Shown: positions 8,744-17,935, numbered from the stretch's first letter. The stretch: DNA of 64,000 bases from Bifidobacterium biavatii DSM 23969 (GCF_000741165.1 NZ_JGYN01000010.1:1-64000), one strand, 5' to 3'. The notes: generated by a model from the sequence alone, not told the origin. Program-made: numbers and translations.

Positions 8744-10282
8744 ATGAGTGAAACCACAACCTGGGTCAATCCCCTGCGCGACCCGCGCGACCTGCGCCTG
8801 CCGCGCATCGCCGGCCCGTGCAGCATCGTGATCTTCGGCGTGACCGGCGATCTGTCACGCAAGAAGCTGCTGCCCGCCATCTACGACCTCGCCAACCGCG
8901 GCCTGCTGCCGCCGAGCTTCGGCCTGACCGGCTTCGCGCGCCGCGACTGGACCGAGGACCATTTCAAGGATTTCGTGCGCGAGAACGTGATGGCGCACTG
9001 CCGCACCCCGTTCAAGGAGTCCACGTGGAAGCAGCTTGCCGCCGGCATCCGCTTCGTGCAGGGCACCTTTGAGGACAAGTCGGCGTTCGAGCGCCTGTCG
9101 AACACGGTTGCCGAGCTTGACCGCGACCGCGGCACGCGCGGTAACCATGCGTTCTACATGTCCGTGCCGCCGCGCGACTTCCCGATCGTCGCCCGCCAGC
9201 TCGCCGACTGCGGCCTGTCGCGTTCCACCGAGGGTGCGTGGCGCCGCGTGATCATCGAAAAGCCGTTCGGCCACGATCTGGCGAGCGCGAACGATCTCAA
9301 CCGCGTCGTCTCCGAGGTGTTCGACCCGTCGAGCGTGTTCCGCATCGACCATTATCTCGGCAAGGAGACCGTGCAGAACATCATGGCGCTGCGTTTCGCG
9401 AACGCCATGTACGAGCCGATCTGGAACGCGAACTACGTCGACCACGTGCAGATCACCATGGCCGAGGACATCGGCGTGGCCGGACGAGCCGGCTACTACG
9501 ACGGCATCGGCGCGGCGCGCGACGTGATCCAGAACCACCTGCTGCAGCTGCTCGCCCTGACCGCCATGGAGGAGCCGGTCTCGTTCGCAGCCTCCGACCT
9601 GATCGCCGAGAAGACGAAGGTGCTGTCCGCCGTGCGCATTCCGCGCGATCTGGCGGCGCACACGGCCCGCGGCCAGTACGCCGCCGGGTGGCAGGGCTCG
9701 CACGAGGTCGTCGGCTATCTGGACGAAAAGGGCATCGACCCGCAGTCCACGACCGAAACGTACGCGGCGATCCGGCTCGACGTGGACACGCGCCGCTGGG
9801 CCGGCGTACCGTTCTACCTGCGCACCGGCAAGCGCCTGGGCAAGCGCGTCACCGAAATCGCGGTCGTGTTCAAGCGCGCCCCGCATCTGCCGTTCGAATC
9901 GACGGCGACGCGTGAGCTCGGCAAGAACGCGATCGTGATCCGCGTGCAGCCCGACGAGGGCGTGACGATGCGGTTCGGCTCGAAGGTGCCGGGAGGCTCG
10001 TCCATGGAAGTGCGCGACGTGTCGATGGACTTCAGCTACGGCCGTTCGTTCACCGAAAGCTCGCCGGAAGCGTACGAGCGTCTGATTCTGGACGTGCTGC
10101 TCGGCGAGCCGCCGCTGTTCCCGACCACGCGCGAGGTGGAGCTGAGCTGGGAAATTCTCGACCCGATCGAGGAGTTCTGGTCGACGCTCGGCCAGCCGCA
10201 ACCGTACCGTTCCGGCACGTGGGGGCCGGAGGAGGCCGATGAGATGCTCGCCCGCGACGGACGCCATTGGAGGATGCCATGA
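8744..10282 (+). CDS. zwf: Glucose-6-phosphate 1-dehydrogenase
   Basis: First enzyme of the oxidative pentose-phosphate branch: glucose 6-phosphate plus NADP+ to 6-phosphogluconolactone. The 512-aa protein has the Rossmann motif GVTGDLSRKKLLP (about residues 32-44), the active-site signature RIDHYLGKE near residue 205 and the conserved EKPFGHD. The ATG at 8744 is chosen because AGGATGGA precedes it; the in-frame ATG at 8735 overlaps that site. The stop overlaps the opcA start (ATGA), so both are co-translated, and pgl follows after a repeat-filled gap. In bifidobacteria this branch mainly supplies NADPH and pentoses beside the bifid shunt. Confidence 0.97.
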   Translation: MSETTTWVNPLRDPRDLRLPRIAGPCSIVIFGVTGDLSRKKLLPAIYDLANRGLLPPSFGLTGFARRDWTEDHFKDFVRENVMAHCRTPFKESTWKQLAAGIRFVQGTFEDKSAFERLSNTVAELDRDRGTRGNHAFYMSVPPRDFPIVARQLADCGLSRSTEGAWRRVIIEKPFGHDLASANDLNRVVSEVFDPSSVFRIDHYLGKETVQNIMALRFANAMYEPIWNANYVDHVQITMAEDIGVAGRAGYYDGIGAARDVIQNHLLQLLALTAMEEPVSFAASDLIAEKTKVLSAVRIPRDLAAHTARGQYAAGWQGSHEVVGYLDEKGIDPQSTTETYAAIRLDVDTRRWAGVPFYLRTGKRLGKRVTEIAVVFKRAPHLPFESTATRELGKNAIVIRVQPDEGVTMRFGSKVPGGSSMEVRDVSMDFSYGRSFTESSPEAYERLILDVLLGEPPLFPTTREVELSWEILDPIEEFWSTLGQPQPYRSGTWGPEEADEMLARDGRHWRMP

Positions 10283-11259
10283 TCATTGATATGCCGAATA
10301 CCCGTACCCGCGAGATTTCGAGCAAGATCGACGAACTGCACGAGGAGCGCGGCGAGTCCGCGACCGGCCGCGTGCTCACGCTGCTGATCTGGACGAACGA
10401 GGACGAGCTGGAGCATGCGCTTGAGCTCGCGAACGCGGCCAGCCGCGAGCATCCGTGCCGCGTGATCGCGATCAGCCCGAAGCGTGGCGCGGCCGGCGCG
10501 CAAACGCACGCCGAGCCCGAAGACGATGCCGCGGCCGACGACGAAACGTCGAATCTGGACGCGCAGGTGCGTTTCGGCGCGGACGCCGGTGCGGGCGAGA
10601 TCATCGTGCTGCATCCGCGCGGCGGACTCGTTCACCATCCGGACACGCTGGTGATTCCACTGCTCGTGCCGGACGCTCCGGTCGTGGCCTGGTGGCCGAC
10701 CGAAGCGCCGTCCAACCCGTCGAAGGACCTGCTCGGCGCGATGGCCCGCAGCCGCATCACCGACGCGATGCGCTCGTCGAACCCGTACCGCACGATCAGC
10801 GATCTGCGCCGCAACTGGTCGCCGAAGAACGTGGACATGTCGTGGACACGCCTGACGGTGTGGCGCGCGATGCTGGCGACGATGCTCGACCAGCCGCCGC
10901 ATCTGCCGATCAGCACCGTGCGCGTGACCGGCCCGAAGGGCTTCCTGCCGATGGATCTGCTCGCCGCGTGGCTGCGTCTGCGGCTCAACGTGCCGGTCGT
11001 GATCGAGGACGTGCCGGGCGCGACCGCCGTGACCGGCGTGTATCTGACCCGCGCCGACGGCGTGCTCAGTCTCGAACGCCCGGACGCGGACGAGGGCGTG
11101 GCCGTCATCAGTATGCCCGGCCAGTCGCCGCAGACCATCAGCGTGCCCGCGCGCACGCTCGAGGAGTGCCTGAGCGAGGAGCTGCGCCGCATGTACCCCG
11201 ACGAGATCTACGCCGAGGTCATCACCCGCGGCTGGGATCTCATCCATCCCAACGACTGA
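10279..11259 (+). CDS. opcA: Glucose-6-phosphate dehydrogenase assembly protein OpcA
   Basis: Actinobacterial/cyanobacterial accessory factor that binds and activates G6PD. The 326-aa protein has the OpcA features: MIIDMPNTRTREISSKIDELHEE-type N-terminus, a central segment with VVAWWPTEAPSNPSKD, and the C-terminal EECLSEELRRMYPDEIYAEV. A polar Glu/Asp/Ala insert sits near residues 75-90. The start at 10279 overlaps zwf by 4 bases and GGAGG lies upstream inside zwf. Tight coupling to zwf matches a subunit-like role. Confidence 0.93.
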   Translation: MIIDMPNTRTREISSKIDELHEERGESATGRVLTLLIWTNEDELEHALELANAASREHPCRVIAISPKRGAAGAQTHAEPEDDAAADDETSNLDAQVRFGADAGAGEIIVLHPRGGLVHHPDTLVIPLLVPDAPVVAWWPTEAPSNPSKDLLGAMARSRITDAMRSSNPYRTISDLRRNWSPKNVDMSWTRLTVWRAMLATMLDQPPHLPISTVRVTGPKGFLPMDLLAAWLRLRLNVPVVIEDVPGATAVTGVYLTRADGVLSLERPDADEGVAVISMPGQSPQTISVPARTLEECLSEELRRMYPDEIYAEVITRGWDLIHPND

Positions 11260-11545
11260 AACAACTGAAACGGCTGAAACGACTGAAACGACCGACATCA
11301 GAATCGCGCTACGCATGATGCCAGCGGAACCTCGGCTCCCTCGGCTAGGCCGAGCCGTTAAGAAAACAGTCCAGTGGACTGTTTTTAGGCGAGGAGTGAG
11401 CGATAGCGAACCAGTAAACAGCCAGCCGTAAGGCTGTCCGTAATTGCAGGTCGCTGGCCGCCGCAGACGGACTGAGGGAGCGTCGCGAGCGCAGCGAGCC
11501 AACCGATCGCACCGGCCGCAGGCCGATTCCGAACAAAGGAACGTC
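11260..11545. repeat. opcA-pgl spacer made of dispersed repeat modules
   Basis: Begins with near-tandem CTGAAACGR units (about 11257-11293). It continues with a module that recurs near 22620-22800: CTCGGCTCCCTCGGCTAGGCC, then AAAACAGTCCAGTGGACTGTTTTTAGGCGAG (perfect ACAGTCCA/TGGACTGT hairpin with a T-tract), then CGAGCGATAGCGA-like and GGCCGCCGCAGACGGACTGAGGGAGCGTCGCG segments. The hairpin at about 11360-11384 could act as a terminator between opcA and pgl. No gene is visible. Confidence 0.75.
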
Positions 11546-12346
11546 ATGACTGACCGCAAGACCATCATTTATCCGAATCCGACCGTGCTCGCGCAGGCCG
11601 TCGCCGCGCGCACGCTGCTGACCATCGGCGATCTGCTCGCCGAGCCGGGCCGCACGCGTGTCGACATCGCCGTGACCGGCGGCACCGACGGCAACCGCGT
11701 GTTCCACGAGCTGCTCGCCAGCCCGCTGTCCGAGGCGACCGATTGGTCGCGCGTGCACATCTGGTGGGGCGACGAACGCTTCGTCGCGGCCGACGACGAC
11801 GATCGCAACGCCAAGCAGGCGCGCGGCGAATTCCTTGCGCGCATGATCGACGACGGCCTGCTGCCCGAGTCGAACATTCACGAAATGCCGGCCGACACGC
11901 GCACGCCCGACGAGATCGCCGCAGCGTCGCCCGAGGAAACCGACGCGGTGCTGGCTCGCGCCGCAGCCGACTACCAGCGCGAGCTTGAATCGGAGCTCGG
12001 CGACGATCCCGCGCTCGACATCGCGATGTTCGGCGTCGGCCCGGACGCGCACTTCGCGTCGCTGTTTCCGGGACTGTCGCAGGTGCTGATCGACGATCCG
12101 CACGTGCTTGTCGCCGGCGTGCGCGATTCGCCGAAGCCGCCGCCGCTGCGTCTGACGCTCACCGTGCCGATGATCGCGCGTTCGCGTCACACGTGGGTGT
12201 TCACGTCCGAGGCGCGCAAGGCCGAGGCCGTGGCGAAGGCGTTCGCCGAGCCGCGCAATCCGATGGCGCCGAGTTCGTTCGCCGACGGGCAGGAGCTGCT
12301 GTGGATGATCGACGAGGGCGCGGCAAGCAAGCTGCGCCGCGAGTAA
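11546..12346 (+). CDS. pgl: 6-phosphogluconolactonase
   Basis: Hydrolyses 6-phosphogluconolactone to 6-phosphogluconate, the step between Zwf and Gnd. The 266-aa length is that of the DevB/SOL type. Recognisable motifs are the GG-containing strand (VDIAVTGGTDGNRVFHEL), HIWWGDERFV and MFGVGPDAHFASLFPG. The last replaces the usual GxGxDGHxASLFPG, with Ala where the DGH glycine-aspartate context is normally stricter. The ATG at 11546 follows AAAGGA by 5 bases. It lies downstream of opcA across repeat DNA with its own hairpin, so expression may be partly separate. Confidence 0.93.
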   Translation: MTDRKTIIYPNPTVLAQAVAARTLLTIGDLLAEPGRTRVDIAVTGGTDGNRVFHELLASPLSEATDWSRVHIWWGDERFVAADDDDRNAKQARGEFLARMIDDGLLPESNIHEMPADTRTPDEIAAASPEETDAVLARAAADYQRELESELGDDPALDIAMFGVGPDAHFASLFPGLSQVLIDDPHVLVAGVRDSPKPPPLRLTLTVPMIARSRHTWVFTSEARKAEAVAKAFAEPRNPMAPSSFADGQELLWMIDEGAASKLRRE

Positions 12347-12389
12347 GCCCGGCATTCCAATCGGGCACTCTCAACGCCTATCCTCCGAC

Positions 12390-12470
12390 CATGTCATTTC
12401 GAAGGAGCGCAGCGAGTAGAGAAAACTTTTCCCGACCGTTCGCCCACCGGCATCCGATCGAAATGACATG
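12390..12470. repeat. Inverted repeat CATGTCATTTCGA, 13 bp
   Basis: CATGTCATTTCGA (12390-12402) pairs with TCGAAATGACATG (12458-12470). The 55-bp interior includes an AGCGCAGCGAGTAGAGAAAA stretch. It follows the pgl stop by 44 bases. It may be a small mobile repeat or a terminator. Confidence 0.6.
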
Positions 12471-12483
12471 ATCCAGGCCGTTC

Positions 12484-12546
12484 ATGACGAGTGGCGGTTT
12501 TCGCTCACTGAAACATGCTCAGTAAACGCAAACCGCCACTCGTCAT
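12484..12546. repeat. Inverted repeat ATGACGAGTGGCGGTTT, 17 bp
   Basis: A perfect 17-bp inverted repeat (12484-12500 with 12530-12546) around a 29-base loop that holds its own ACTGA/TCAGT pairing. There is no T-tract on the + strand. The rest of the 397-bp pgl-GH28 spacer shows nothing else I recognise. Confidence 0.65.
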
Positions 12547-12743
12547 ATCGGCAGGCGTCAGGAGAGGCGGAGGACGCTCCGTCTGCAAACCGTGGCAACG
12601 TATGCCGAGCGGTTATGAGTCGGATCGTTATACTGTGAACCGTTATCGGCAACGGGTTCCGGCGACGATGCGGCGACCCAGCGGACAGGCATGCGCTGCG
12701 GATCGTTGGCTCGGGAGCATGGTCGAAAGGCGAAGGAGCAGCA

Positions 12744-14207
12744 ATGGCAGCAGCAACGATCCCGTGGTTCGGCCACACCGTCACCGAAGACACGCTCACC
12801 GTGTTCTGGGAGCCGCCGACGGACGCCGATCCGCCGACCGAGTATGCGGTGACGCTCGACGGGGAACGTCTCGCCGTCGTCGAACACACGCACTGTATGT
12901 TCGACGATCTGACACCGGACAGCGCGCATCACGTTCGCGTTGACGCGACGGACGCGAACGGACATGTGATCGCCGGATTTGATCTGGACACGCGTACCTG
13001 GCCGCAGCGGACGATCATCGACGTGACGCGGCCGCCGTACAACGCGGCCGGCGACGGCACGACGATGGACACGCACGCGATCCAGCGGGCCATCGACGAC
13101 TGCGGGCCGAATCAGGCCGTGCTGCTGCCCTCCGGCACGTTTCTGACGGGAGCACTGTTCCTGCACGACGACATGGAACTGCGCGTCGCCCCGGGCGCGA
13201 CGCTGCAGGGCAGCGCGGACCCGGCGGACTATCTGCCGATGATCTCCAGCCGATTCGAGGGCATCGAACAGCAGTGCCACGCAAGCCTGATCAACATCGG
13301 CACGCTCGACCACACTGCCGGTCCCACCTGCCGCAACATAACCCTGCGCGGCGGCGGCGCGATCCTCGGCGGCGGCGTGACGCTCGCCAAAGCGCAGACG
13401 CGCAGCATACGAGACCGGCTCATCACCGAATCAGGCATCACGAACGCCGACGCCATCGACGACGCCGTCTTCCGTTCGCTCACGCAGCGGGCGTCGCGCA
13501 CGCGCGGCCGGCTCGTCAACATCAGCAACGGCGCGAACGTGCTCATCGAAGACCTCACGCTCGGCTACGCAGCCGCATGGAACATCCACTTCATCTACTC
13601 CGAGCACGTGGTCACGCACCATTGCCGCATAAAGTCGATGGGCGTGTGGAACGGCGACGGCTGGGATCCGGACTCGTCCGAACACTGCACGATCTTCGAC
13701 TGCGATTTCGTCACCGAAGACGACATGGTCGCGATCAAATCCGGCAAGAACCCGGAAGGCAACGTGATCAACCGGCCCACGCGCGACATCCACGTGTTCG
13801 ACCTGCGCGCGGACGGCGGCCACGGCATCGCGATCGGCAGTGAGATGTCGGGCGGCGTGGAACACGTGCGCATCTGGGACTGCGACATGGGCAAGTCCAA
13901 TCAGGGGCTGGAAATCAAGGCGTCCGCCAAGCGCGGCGGATTCGTGCGCGATGTGACGCTCAGCGACTGCATCGCCTCGCGCATCCTCGTGCACTCGTAC
14001 GAATACCACAACAACGACGGCGAAGCGGCCCCGACTCTCCCCTACTACGAAAACATCCATTTCCGGCGCATCAGGCTGCTCGGACGGCATTACGTGTGGG
14101 ATCACTGGGAGCCGTGCCCGCCGATCGAAATCAACGGATTCGACGACGAGAACCGCACGCTGCGCGACATCACCTTCGATCAGGTCAGCGTCGACGGGAG
14201 CCGATAG
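12744..14207 (+). CDS. GH28-family polygalacturonase-like hydrolase, cytosolic
   Basis: Glycoside hydrolase family 28, which cleaves alpha-galacturonide or related linkages by inversion. The 487-aa protein has an N-terminal fibronectin III-like domain (residues 1-85) and a right-handed beta-helix. Catalytic motifs: NGDGWDPDSS (the usual NTDG site), TEDDMVAIKSG (paired acids), GGHGIAIGSE (catalytic-site His) and LEIKA in place of RIK. There is no signal peptide or anchor, so it should act inside the cell on imported oligosaccharides. AAGGAG lies six bases before the ATG. No transporter or pectin regulator is adjacent. The exact substrate (oligogalacturonide, rhamnogalacturonan or xylogalacturonan) is open. 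Confidence 0.88.
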   Translation: MAAATIPWFGHTVTEDTLTVFWEPPTDADPPTEYAVTLDGERLAVVEHTHCMFDDLTPDSAHHVRVDATDANGHVIAGFDLDTRTWPQRTIIDVTRPPYNAAGDGTTMDTHAIQRAIDDCGPNQAVLLPSGTFLTGALFLHDDMELRVAPGATLQGSADPADYLPMISSRFEGIEQQCHASLINIGTLDHTAGPTCRNITLRGGGAILGGGVTLAKAQTRSIRDRLITESGITNADAIDDAVFRSLTQRASRTRGRLVNISNGANVLIEDLTLGYAAAWNIHFIYSEHVVTHHCRIKSMGVWNGDGWDPDSSEHCTIFDCDFVTEDDMVAIKSGKNPEGNVINRPTRDIHVFDLRADGGHGIAIGSEMSGGVEHVRIWDCDMGKSNQGLEIKASAKRGGFVRDVTLSDCIASRILVHSYEYHNNDGEAAPTLPYYENIHFRRIRLLGRHYVWDHWEPCPPIEINGFDDENRTLRDITFDQVSVDGSR

Positions 14208-14329
14208 GGCGGGAATGTGTGGCGGCTTGAGGGAGACGACTTGCGTGGCGGCTTGAGGGCGACGGCTTGCGCATGACAATTTGCCGGTTATGCCCACATT
14301 GGCGGCATCGGCAGTCTTCCGTTGATTGG

Positions 14330-14575
14330 CTGCCGATGGACTGTGGGTACAGACGGGATATTTATTGTTGGAATTGTTATTGGATTACCGTTCCATGGCC
14401 CGATCACCGTTGATCGTGGGCACGGACCGTACATTTCCGGACATTATTCGTGGGTGCAAACCGTACATTTACATGACTGTGGGCATAGACGGTACATGAA
14501 CAGGCCTATTTCCGCCTGTTCATGTACCGTCTATGCCCACGATCGTCGTTTATGCCCACGATGGGGACTCATCTG
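14330..14575. repeat. TATGCCCAC repeat element, copy A
   Basis: Contains CATGTACCGTCTATGCCCACGA and its reverse (GTGGGCATAGACGGTACATG) around AACAGGC..GCCTGTT, so it forms a long palindrome at about 14476-14540. Further half-units are GTGGGCACGGACCGTACAT and TTATGCCCACGATG. Followed by two CATCTGGGATCCTTCC copies. It shares its core with copies B and C. Confidence 0.75.
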
Positions 14576-14640
14576 GGATCCTTCCGGAACCCATCTGGGA
14601 TCCTTCCTCATCTGGGTTAGGCTCCCTTCTGATTCCCCAG

Positions 14641-14992
14641 AGAAAACAGTCCACCGGACTGTCCCCTCGTCCTGAAATCACAAAGTAATTTCAGGACGAC
14701 CCGGCTCGCCTCCGGCCCTGCAATTACGGACTCGCGCTACGCGCGAGACTCAATGTTGCCTCGCGGCTGTCGCCGCTCGGCCGAATACTGGCCACAGCCC
14801 ACCGGGCTGTGGCCTCGTCCTGAAATCACAGAGTGATTTCAGGACGACCGTCTTCAGCCCTGCAATCAAGGACCTCGCTCCGCTCGGACTCAATACTGCC
14901 TTCGCTCACCTATCGGCTCGCTCAGGCCGAGCCTAAGCACAGCCCACTGGGCTGTGCTTATCGTAAGGAAATCACAGAGTGATTTCCTTACG
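14641..14992. repeat. Tandem ~147-bp palindromic repeat array reaching into gnd
   Basis: Three units, each with a GTCC/GGAC-type or CAGCCC/GGGCTG hairpin followed by a larger palindrome: CGTCCTGAAATCAC/GTAATTTCAGGACG at about 14668-14698, the same with GTGATTTC at 14816-14847, and CGTAAGGAAATCAC/GTGATTTCCTTACG at 14962-14992. Unit starts are 148 and about 146 bases apart. The last palindrome includes the gnd stop codon. On the minus strand they could serve as serial terminators of gnd. Confidence 0.8.
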
Positions 14993-16420
14993 GCCCGGCT
15001 CGGCCCACAACGTATGGAACGTACCGGGCTCGTCGACGCGCTGGTAGGTGTGGGCTCCGAAGAAGTCGCGCTGGCCCTGGATGAGGGCGGCGGGCAGGCG
15101 CTTGGAACGCAGGCCGTCGAAGTAGGACAGCGAGGAGGAGAACACCGGCACCGGGATGCCGAAGGTGACCGCGCGGGCCACGACGCGACGCCACGAACGC
15201 TCGGCCGTCTCGATCGCATCCTTGAAGTACGGGGCGAACAGCAGGGAGACATCAGCCTCGCCGGACTCGAACGCGTCGGAGATACGGTTGAGGAACTTCG
15301 CGCGGATGATGCAGCCGCCGCGCCAAATGCGGGCCACGGCCGCCAGATCGATGTTCCAGTCGTATTCCTTCGCGGCGGCGGTGATCTCGTTGAAGCCCTG
15401 CGCGTAGGCGACGATCTTGGACGCGTACAGCGCCTCGCGAATGTCGTTGATGAACGCCTGACGCTCCTCGAGCGGCATTTCGACCGAACCGTTCGGACCC
15501 TCGAAGTTCTGACGCTGGGCCTCCTCGCGCAGCTCGCCCTGAGAGGACAGGCCACGGGAGAACACCGCCTCGCCGATGCCAGTGACCGGCACGGCCAGCT
15601 CGAGCGCCGTCTGCACGGTCCACGTGCCGGTGCCCTTCATGCCCGCGTGATCCACGATCACGTCCACGAGCGGCTTGCCGGTCTTCTTGTCGACCTCGTG
15701 CAGCACCTCGGAGGTGATCTCGATCAGGTAGGAGTCAAGCTCGGTCTTGTTCCACTCCTCGAACACGTCGCCGATCTCGCCCGGCTCCATGCCCAGGCCG
15801 CGGCGCATCAGATCGTAGCTTTCGGCGATCAGCTGCATGTCGGAGTATTCGATGCCGTTGTGCACCATCTTGACGAAGTGGCCGGCGCCGTCCGAGCCGA
15901 TGTGCGTCACGCACGGCTCGCCCTCCGCCTTCGCGGAAATGGATTCGAGAATCGGCTTGAGGGTCTTCCAGGACTCCTCGGTGCCGCCGGGCATCATGGA
16001 CGGTCCGAGCAGCGCGCCTTCCTCGCCGCCGGAGACGCCGCAGCCGACGAAGTGCAGGCCGCGGGCGCGGATCGCCTTCTCGCGCTTGATCGTGTCCTTG
16101 AAGTAGGAGTTGCCGGCGTCGACGATGATGTCGCCCGGCTCCATGAGATCGGCGAGATCGTTGATCATCTCGTCGGTCGGTGCACCGGCCTTGACCATGA
16201 TGATCGCGGTGCGCGGCTTGCTCAGCGAGTCAACGAACTCCTGGAGCGTCTTAGCCGGGAAGAACTGGCCCTCGTCACCGTGCTCGGCGATGAGCTTCTC
16301 GGTACGCGAATAGTGGCGGTTGAACACGGCGACCTTGTTGCCGTGACGGGCGAGGTTGCGCGACAGGCTGGCGCCCATGGCGGCAAGGCCGACGACTCCG
16401 ACGTTTGCTTCAGCGGACAT
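14972..16420 (-). CDS. gnd: 6-phosphogluconate dehydrogenase, decarboxylating
   Basis: Oxidatively decarboxylates 6-phosphogluconate to ribulose 5-phosphate with NADP+. The 482-aa protein has the Rossmann motif GLAAMG (residues 11-16), the substrate signature DGAGHFVKMVHNGIEY with the catalytic Lys, and IRAKFLNRI. The ATG at 16420 has GGAAGGAA upstream; a longer start at 16444 lacks a ribosome site. The last codons (GRKEITL and stop) lie inside a 14-bp palindrome that belongs to a tandem repeat family. It is read toward the other pentose-phosphate genes but on the opposite strand. Confidence 0.97.
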   Translation of the reverse strand: MSAEANVGVVGLAAMGASLSRNLARHGNKVAVFNRHYSRTEKLIAEHGDEGQFFPAKTLQEFVDSLSKPRTAIIMVKAGAPTDEMINDLADLMEPGDIIVDAGNSYFKDTIKREKAIRARGLHFVGCGVSGGEEGALLGPSMMPGGTEESWKTLKPILESISAKAEGEPCVTHIGSDGAGHFVKMVHNGIEYSDMQLIAESYDLMRRGLGMEPGEIGDVFEEWNKTELDSYLIEITSEVLHEVDKKTGKPLVDVIVDHAGMKGTGTWTVQTALELAVPVTGIGEAVFSRGLSSQGELREEAQRQNFEGPNGSVEMPLEERQAFINDIREALYASKIVAYAQGFNEITAAAKEYDWNIDLAAVARIWRGGCIIRAKFLNRISDAFESGEADVSLLFAPYFKDAIETAERSWRRVVARAVTFGIPVPVFSSSLSYFDGLRSKRLPAALIQGQRDFFGAHTYQRVDEPGTFHTLWAEPGRKEITL

Positions 16421-16769
16421 AACATTCCTTCCGAATAATGGCATACATATCCGTCCCTCAGTCTATAACCTCTCCCTCCCCTACGCCACGGGCCATATCC
16501 GATACCGGAATCGACAAGCGATCAACGCGACAATCAACGTGACAGTCAACGCGACAATCGGCACGCGATCAACCCGGCGATCAACGTCCACGTTTCCGAT
16601 CGTCGCAGACAACGTTAACGGTCACAACGTGAGACAACGCCGCGCGTATCCAGACAACGCTCCCTAGCATGTCGGGTAATCCGCAAAACGGAACGCAAGA
16701 TTCTGGTCCGGGCCAAGCCCGCATCGGAACGGACAATACAAGACAACGCAAGCAAGAGAGAAGACTTCC
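16421..16769. other. Divergent gnd/BASS intergenic region with short direct repeats
   Basis: 349 bases without a gene, holding the promoters of two divergent genes. From about 16505 to 16590 there are at least five degenerate copies of CGACAATCAACGYG or CGATCAACG, then CAACGTTAACG and CACAACGTG. Such arrays can be regulator sites. I could not pick convincing -35/-10 pairs. Confidence 0.45.
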
Positions 16770-17837
16770 GTGGAAAACGTGAAGAAATTCGCCGATTGGC
16801 TGACCAAGTGGTTCACGCTGATCGTGATCGTGTGGGCTATCTTCAACTATTTCGTGCCGCAGACCTCGATCTGGGGCAAGGCATACACCGGCTACCTGCT
16901 GGGCATCGTGCTGTTCGGCATGGGCCTGACGCTGACGCTTGACGACTTCAAGCGCATTCTCACTCAGCCGCTCATGGTCGTTGTCGGCACGGTCGCGCAC
17001 TTTATTATCATGCCGCTCATCGCCGTGCTGCTGTGCTGGATCTTCCGTCTCGACGGCCCGCTGGCCGTGGGTGTGATCCTCGTCGGCTGCTGCCCGTCCG
17101 GCACGTCGTCGAACGTGATGAGCTACCTGTCGCGCGGCGACGTGGCGCTCGACGTGTCGATCGGCATCCTGTCGACCCTGTGCGCGCCGTTCATGATCCC
17201 GCTGCTCATGCAGTGGCTCGCCTCGCAGTACGTGGCCGTGCCGGTCGCCTCGCTGTTCCTGAACGCCGTCAAGGTCGTGCTCTTCCCGATCGCGCTCGGC
17301 GTGATCTGCCACATGATCTTCGGCAAGAAGATAGAAAAGGTGACGGTCGCGTTGCCGATCGTCTCCCAGGTCGCCATCCTGCTCATCATCGGCGTGGTCG
17401 TCGCGGCCAACGGCCCGAAGCTGTTCGTGGCCTCTTCGCTCATGGCCATCCCGGTCGTCATCCTGCACAACCTGTCCGGCTACGCGCTGGGCTTCGGCTT
17501 CTCCAAGCTCATGTACAAGGTGTATCCGAAGGGCTTCCGCTACGCGCAGCAGAAGGCCATCACCTTCGAGGTGGGCATGCAGGACTCCGCTCTGGGCGCG
17601 ACCCTGGCGCTGACCTCCTTCGCGTCCAACCCGATCGCGGCCGTGCCGTCCACGTTCTTCTCCGTGTGGCACAACATCTCCGGCTCGATCCTTTCCAGCT
17701 GGTGGCGCAACCACGATGACCGCCACGAGATCCACTGGGATTCCGACAACGGCGAGAAGGGTTCCGCCAAGAACGCGGACGCGTCCAGCGAGCACGCGTT
17801 CGATGCCGACAAGAAGGCCAAGGCCGCGGCCAAGTGA
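16770..17837 (+). CDS. Bile acid:sodium symporter (BASS) family transporter
   Basis: Membrane transporter of 355 aa with nine or ten helices. The family core motifs are present: FGMGLTLTLDDFKRI, then GCCPSGTSSNVMSYLSRGD in the discontinuous-helix region, and later EVGMQDSALG. The C-terminus is a charged Lys/Ala/Asp tail of about 45 residues. Bacterial members move bile acids, pantoate, or 2-keto acids with sodium; the substrate is not fixed by sequence. The start is GTG at 16770 (protein MENVKKFADW). A strong shared terminator separates it from the convergent aminotransferase. Confidence 0.88.
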   Translation: MENVKKFADWLTKWFTLIVIVWAIFNYFVPQTSIWGKAYTGYLLGIVLFGMGLTLTLDDFKRILTQPLMVVVGTVAHFIIMPLIAVLLCWIFRLDGPLAVGVILVGCCPSGTSSNVMSYLSRGDVALDVSIGILSTLCAPFMIPLLMQWLASQYVAVPVASLFLNAVKVVLFPIALGVICHMIFGKKIEKVTVALPIVSQVAILLIIGVVVAANGPKLFVASSLMAIPVVILHNLSGYALGFGFSKLMYKVYPKGFRYAQQKAITFEVGMQDSALGATLALTSFASNPIAAVPSTFFSVWHNISGSILSSWWRNHDDRHEIHWDSDNGEKGSAKNADASSEHAFDADKKAKAAAK

Positions 17838-17855
17838 TCGGCTGATCTACGGTTC

Positions 17856-17910
17856 GCGAAAGGCCGTAACCAAGTCCATGTTTCCAGAGGACTCGGTTAC
17901 GGCCTTTCGC
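17856..17910. terminator. Bidirectional terminator
   Basis: GCGAAAGGCCGTAACC (17856-17871) and GGTTACGGCCTTTCGC (17895-17910) form a perfect 16-bp stem between the converging BASS and aminotransferase genes. Confidence 0.85.
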
Positions 17911-17935
17911 ATATACGGACTACACGTCGCGAGCG

